From contig CAZINU010000013.1 of the NCBI GenBank assembly GCA_964540725.1, positions 1 to 24,319 of the forward strand: a stretch of 24,319 bases of DNA. The letters run 5' to 3'. The DNA is from JANJWP01 sp964540725. Lineage in GTDB: Bacteria; Patescibacteriota; Gracilibacteria; BD1-5; UBA2023. Of the stretch, positions 23,872 to 24,319 are shown one piece after another; position 1 is the stretch's first letter; the number at the start of each line of letters is the position of its first letter. The notes below the pieces were generated by a model. It did not search any database. It was not told the DNA's origin and saw only the letters and a list, made by a program, of their open reading frames with translations. The translations under genes and the position numbers were made by a program.

Positions 23872-24319
23872 ATGGACACGAACGTAGGCAGTACTCCGAA
23901 TTCCGGACGAGAGTTTCCTCCGGAGGTTGAGGTTGCCAAACAATTCCTGAAAGATTACGGTGCCGCGTTCGATGTCCTCGACTCGCAAGCGCGATTGAAC
24001 GGAACGCAGATCGCCTTGGAACTTTCGCGGAAATTTCCTCCGGCAAAGCTCGACGATGCCCGGCGAATCGTCGACGCGTACGAACGTGGACTTTCGGTTC
24101 CGCCCCAAACCGGGGGGAGCGCGAAACCGTTGGCAAAATCCGTTGCCGATTCCGCCGTGGCGGTACTCGACGCGCCCGTTCCCGTGGAGGAGCGCCTGGA
24201 GGCCCTGTTGCGGGCGGAATATGCCAGATTGGACACCGCTCTCGCCACTCCCGACGCCGCCGCCCGGTTTCCTTCGGGCGGAGCTACTTCGGTGCGGGTT
24301 TCCGATCCTGAGACCGGAA
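23872..24319 (+). CDS. Unrecognised protein, 3' partial
   Basis: The frame opens with ATG at 23872 and has no TAA, TAG or TGA before the window ends, so at least 149 residues are encoded. I recognise no family. There is no signal peptide or membrane helix. The visible part is helical and acidic, with AKQFLKDYGAAFDVLDSQ and LDDARRIVDAYERGL, separated by Pro/Ala/Val-rich linkers. Codon use fits neighbouring genes. A near-consensus promoter just upstream and the divergent protease operon argue that it is real and transcribed on its own. No Shine-Dalgarno. Confidence 0.7.
   Translation, partial: MDTNVGSTPNSGREFPPEVEVAKQFLKDYGAAFDVLDSQARLNGTQIALELSRKFPPAKLDDARRIVDAYERGLSVPPQTGGSAKPLAKSVADSAVAVLDAPVPVEERLEALLRAEYARLDTALATPDAAARFPSGGATSVRVSDPETG

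Noticed and set aside
1..24319. CRISPR array, insertion sequence or prophage
   Set aside because: No regularly spaced short direct repeats outside coding repeats, no transposase or integrase motifs and no phage structural genes were seen.

Overview
The window looks like a chromosomal piece of a Candidate Phyla Radiation (Patescibacteria) bacterium in which UGA is read as an amino acid. Five genes (a pilin-like adhesin, a DHH phosphoesterase, a secreted protein, a kinase-like protein and a small membrane protein) continue in frame through 13 UGA codons in total. Of 19 complete gene 3' ends, 18 are UAA or UAG. Within CPR this points to genetic code 25 (UGA = Gly; Gracilibacteria/Absconditabacteria, BD1-5/SR1). 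The identity of the amino acid is inferred; code 4 (Trp) is not formally excluded. The DNA is GC-rich (roughly 55-60% by eye), which is unexpected for a UGA-recoded lineage.

Layout, left to right. (1) 1-2937 (+): 5'-truncated gene for a very large type IV pilin-like surface protein with five Cys-rich 'C-x-LPWGG' repeats and a thrombospondin-1-like module. (2) 3123-7511 (+): apparent operon of a TPR protein, an FtsA/PilM-type actin-like ATPase, a single-pass membrane protein and TsaD. It is followed by a membrane-anchored DsbA-like thioredoxin-fold protein and a strong terminator at 8562-8595. (3) 8613-9437 (-) an FtsJ/RrmJ-like methyltransferase with a large insertion, divergent from 9497-10489 (+) an NrnA-like DHH phosphoesterase. 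(4) 10598-16599 (-): a small basic protein with a canonical Shine-Dalgarno and, uniquely here, an apparent UGA stop; two secreted Cys-containing proteins of unknown function; and the ClpC unfoldase. (5) 16789-18531 (+): a protein-kinase-like gene with six in-frame UGAs. (6) 18623-20078 (-): rplL and rplJ behind a long structured leader with an attenuator-like terminator and a near-consensus promoter. (7) 20161-21836 (+): dUTPase and a Pol I-type 5' nuclease that has no polymerase domain. (8) 21849-23749 (-): an S41 C-terminal processing protease preceded by a small membrane protein. (9) 23872-end (+): start of an unrecognised gene behind a consensus promoter.

Most genes lack a Shine-Dalgarno sequence and many sit close behind a sigma70-like promoter. 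Functional themes are cell envelope and adhesion (pilin-like protein, secreted pair, DsbA-like, S41 protease, actin-like ATPase), protein quality control (ClpC), translation (L10, L7/L12, TsaD, FtsJ) and nucleotide or DNA metabolism (dUTPase, 5' nuclease, NrnA-like). No tRNA, rRNA, CRISPR array, insertion sequence or phage module was recognised. The most distinctive points are the recoded genes, the single conflicting UGA-terminated gene, the modular pilin-like adhesin and the polymerase-less 5' nuclease.
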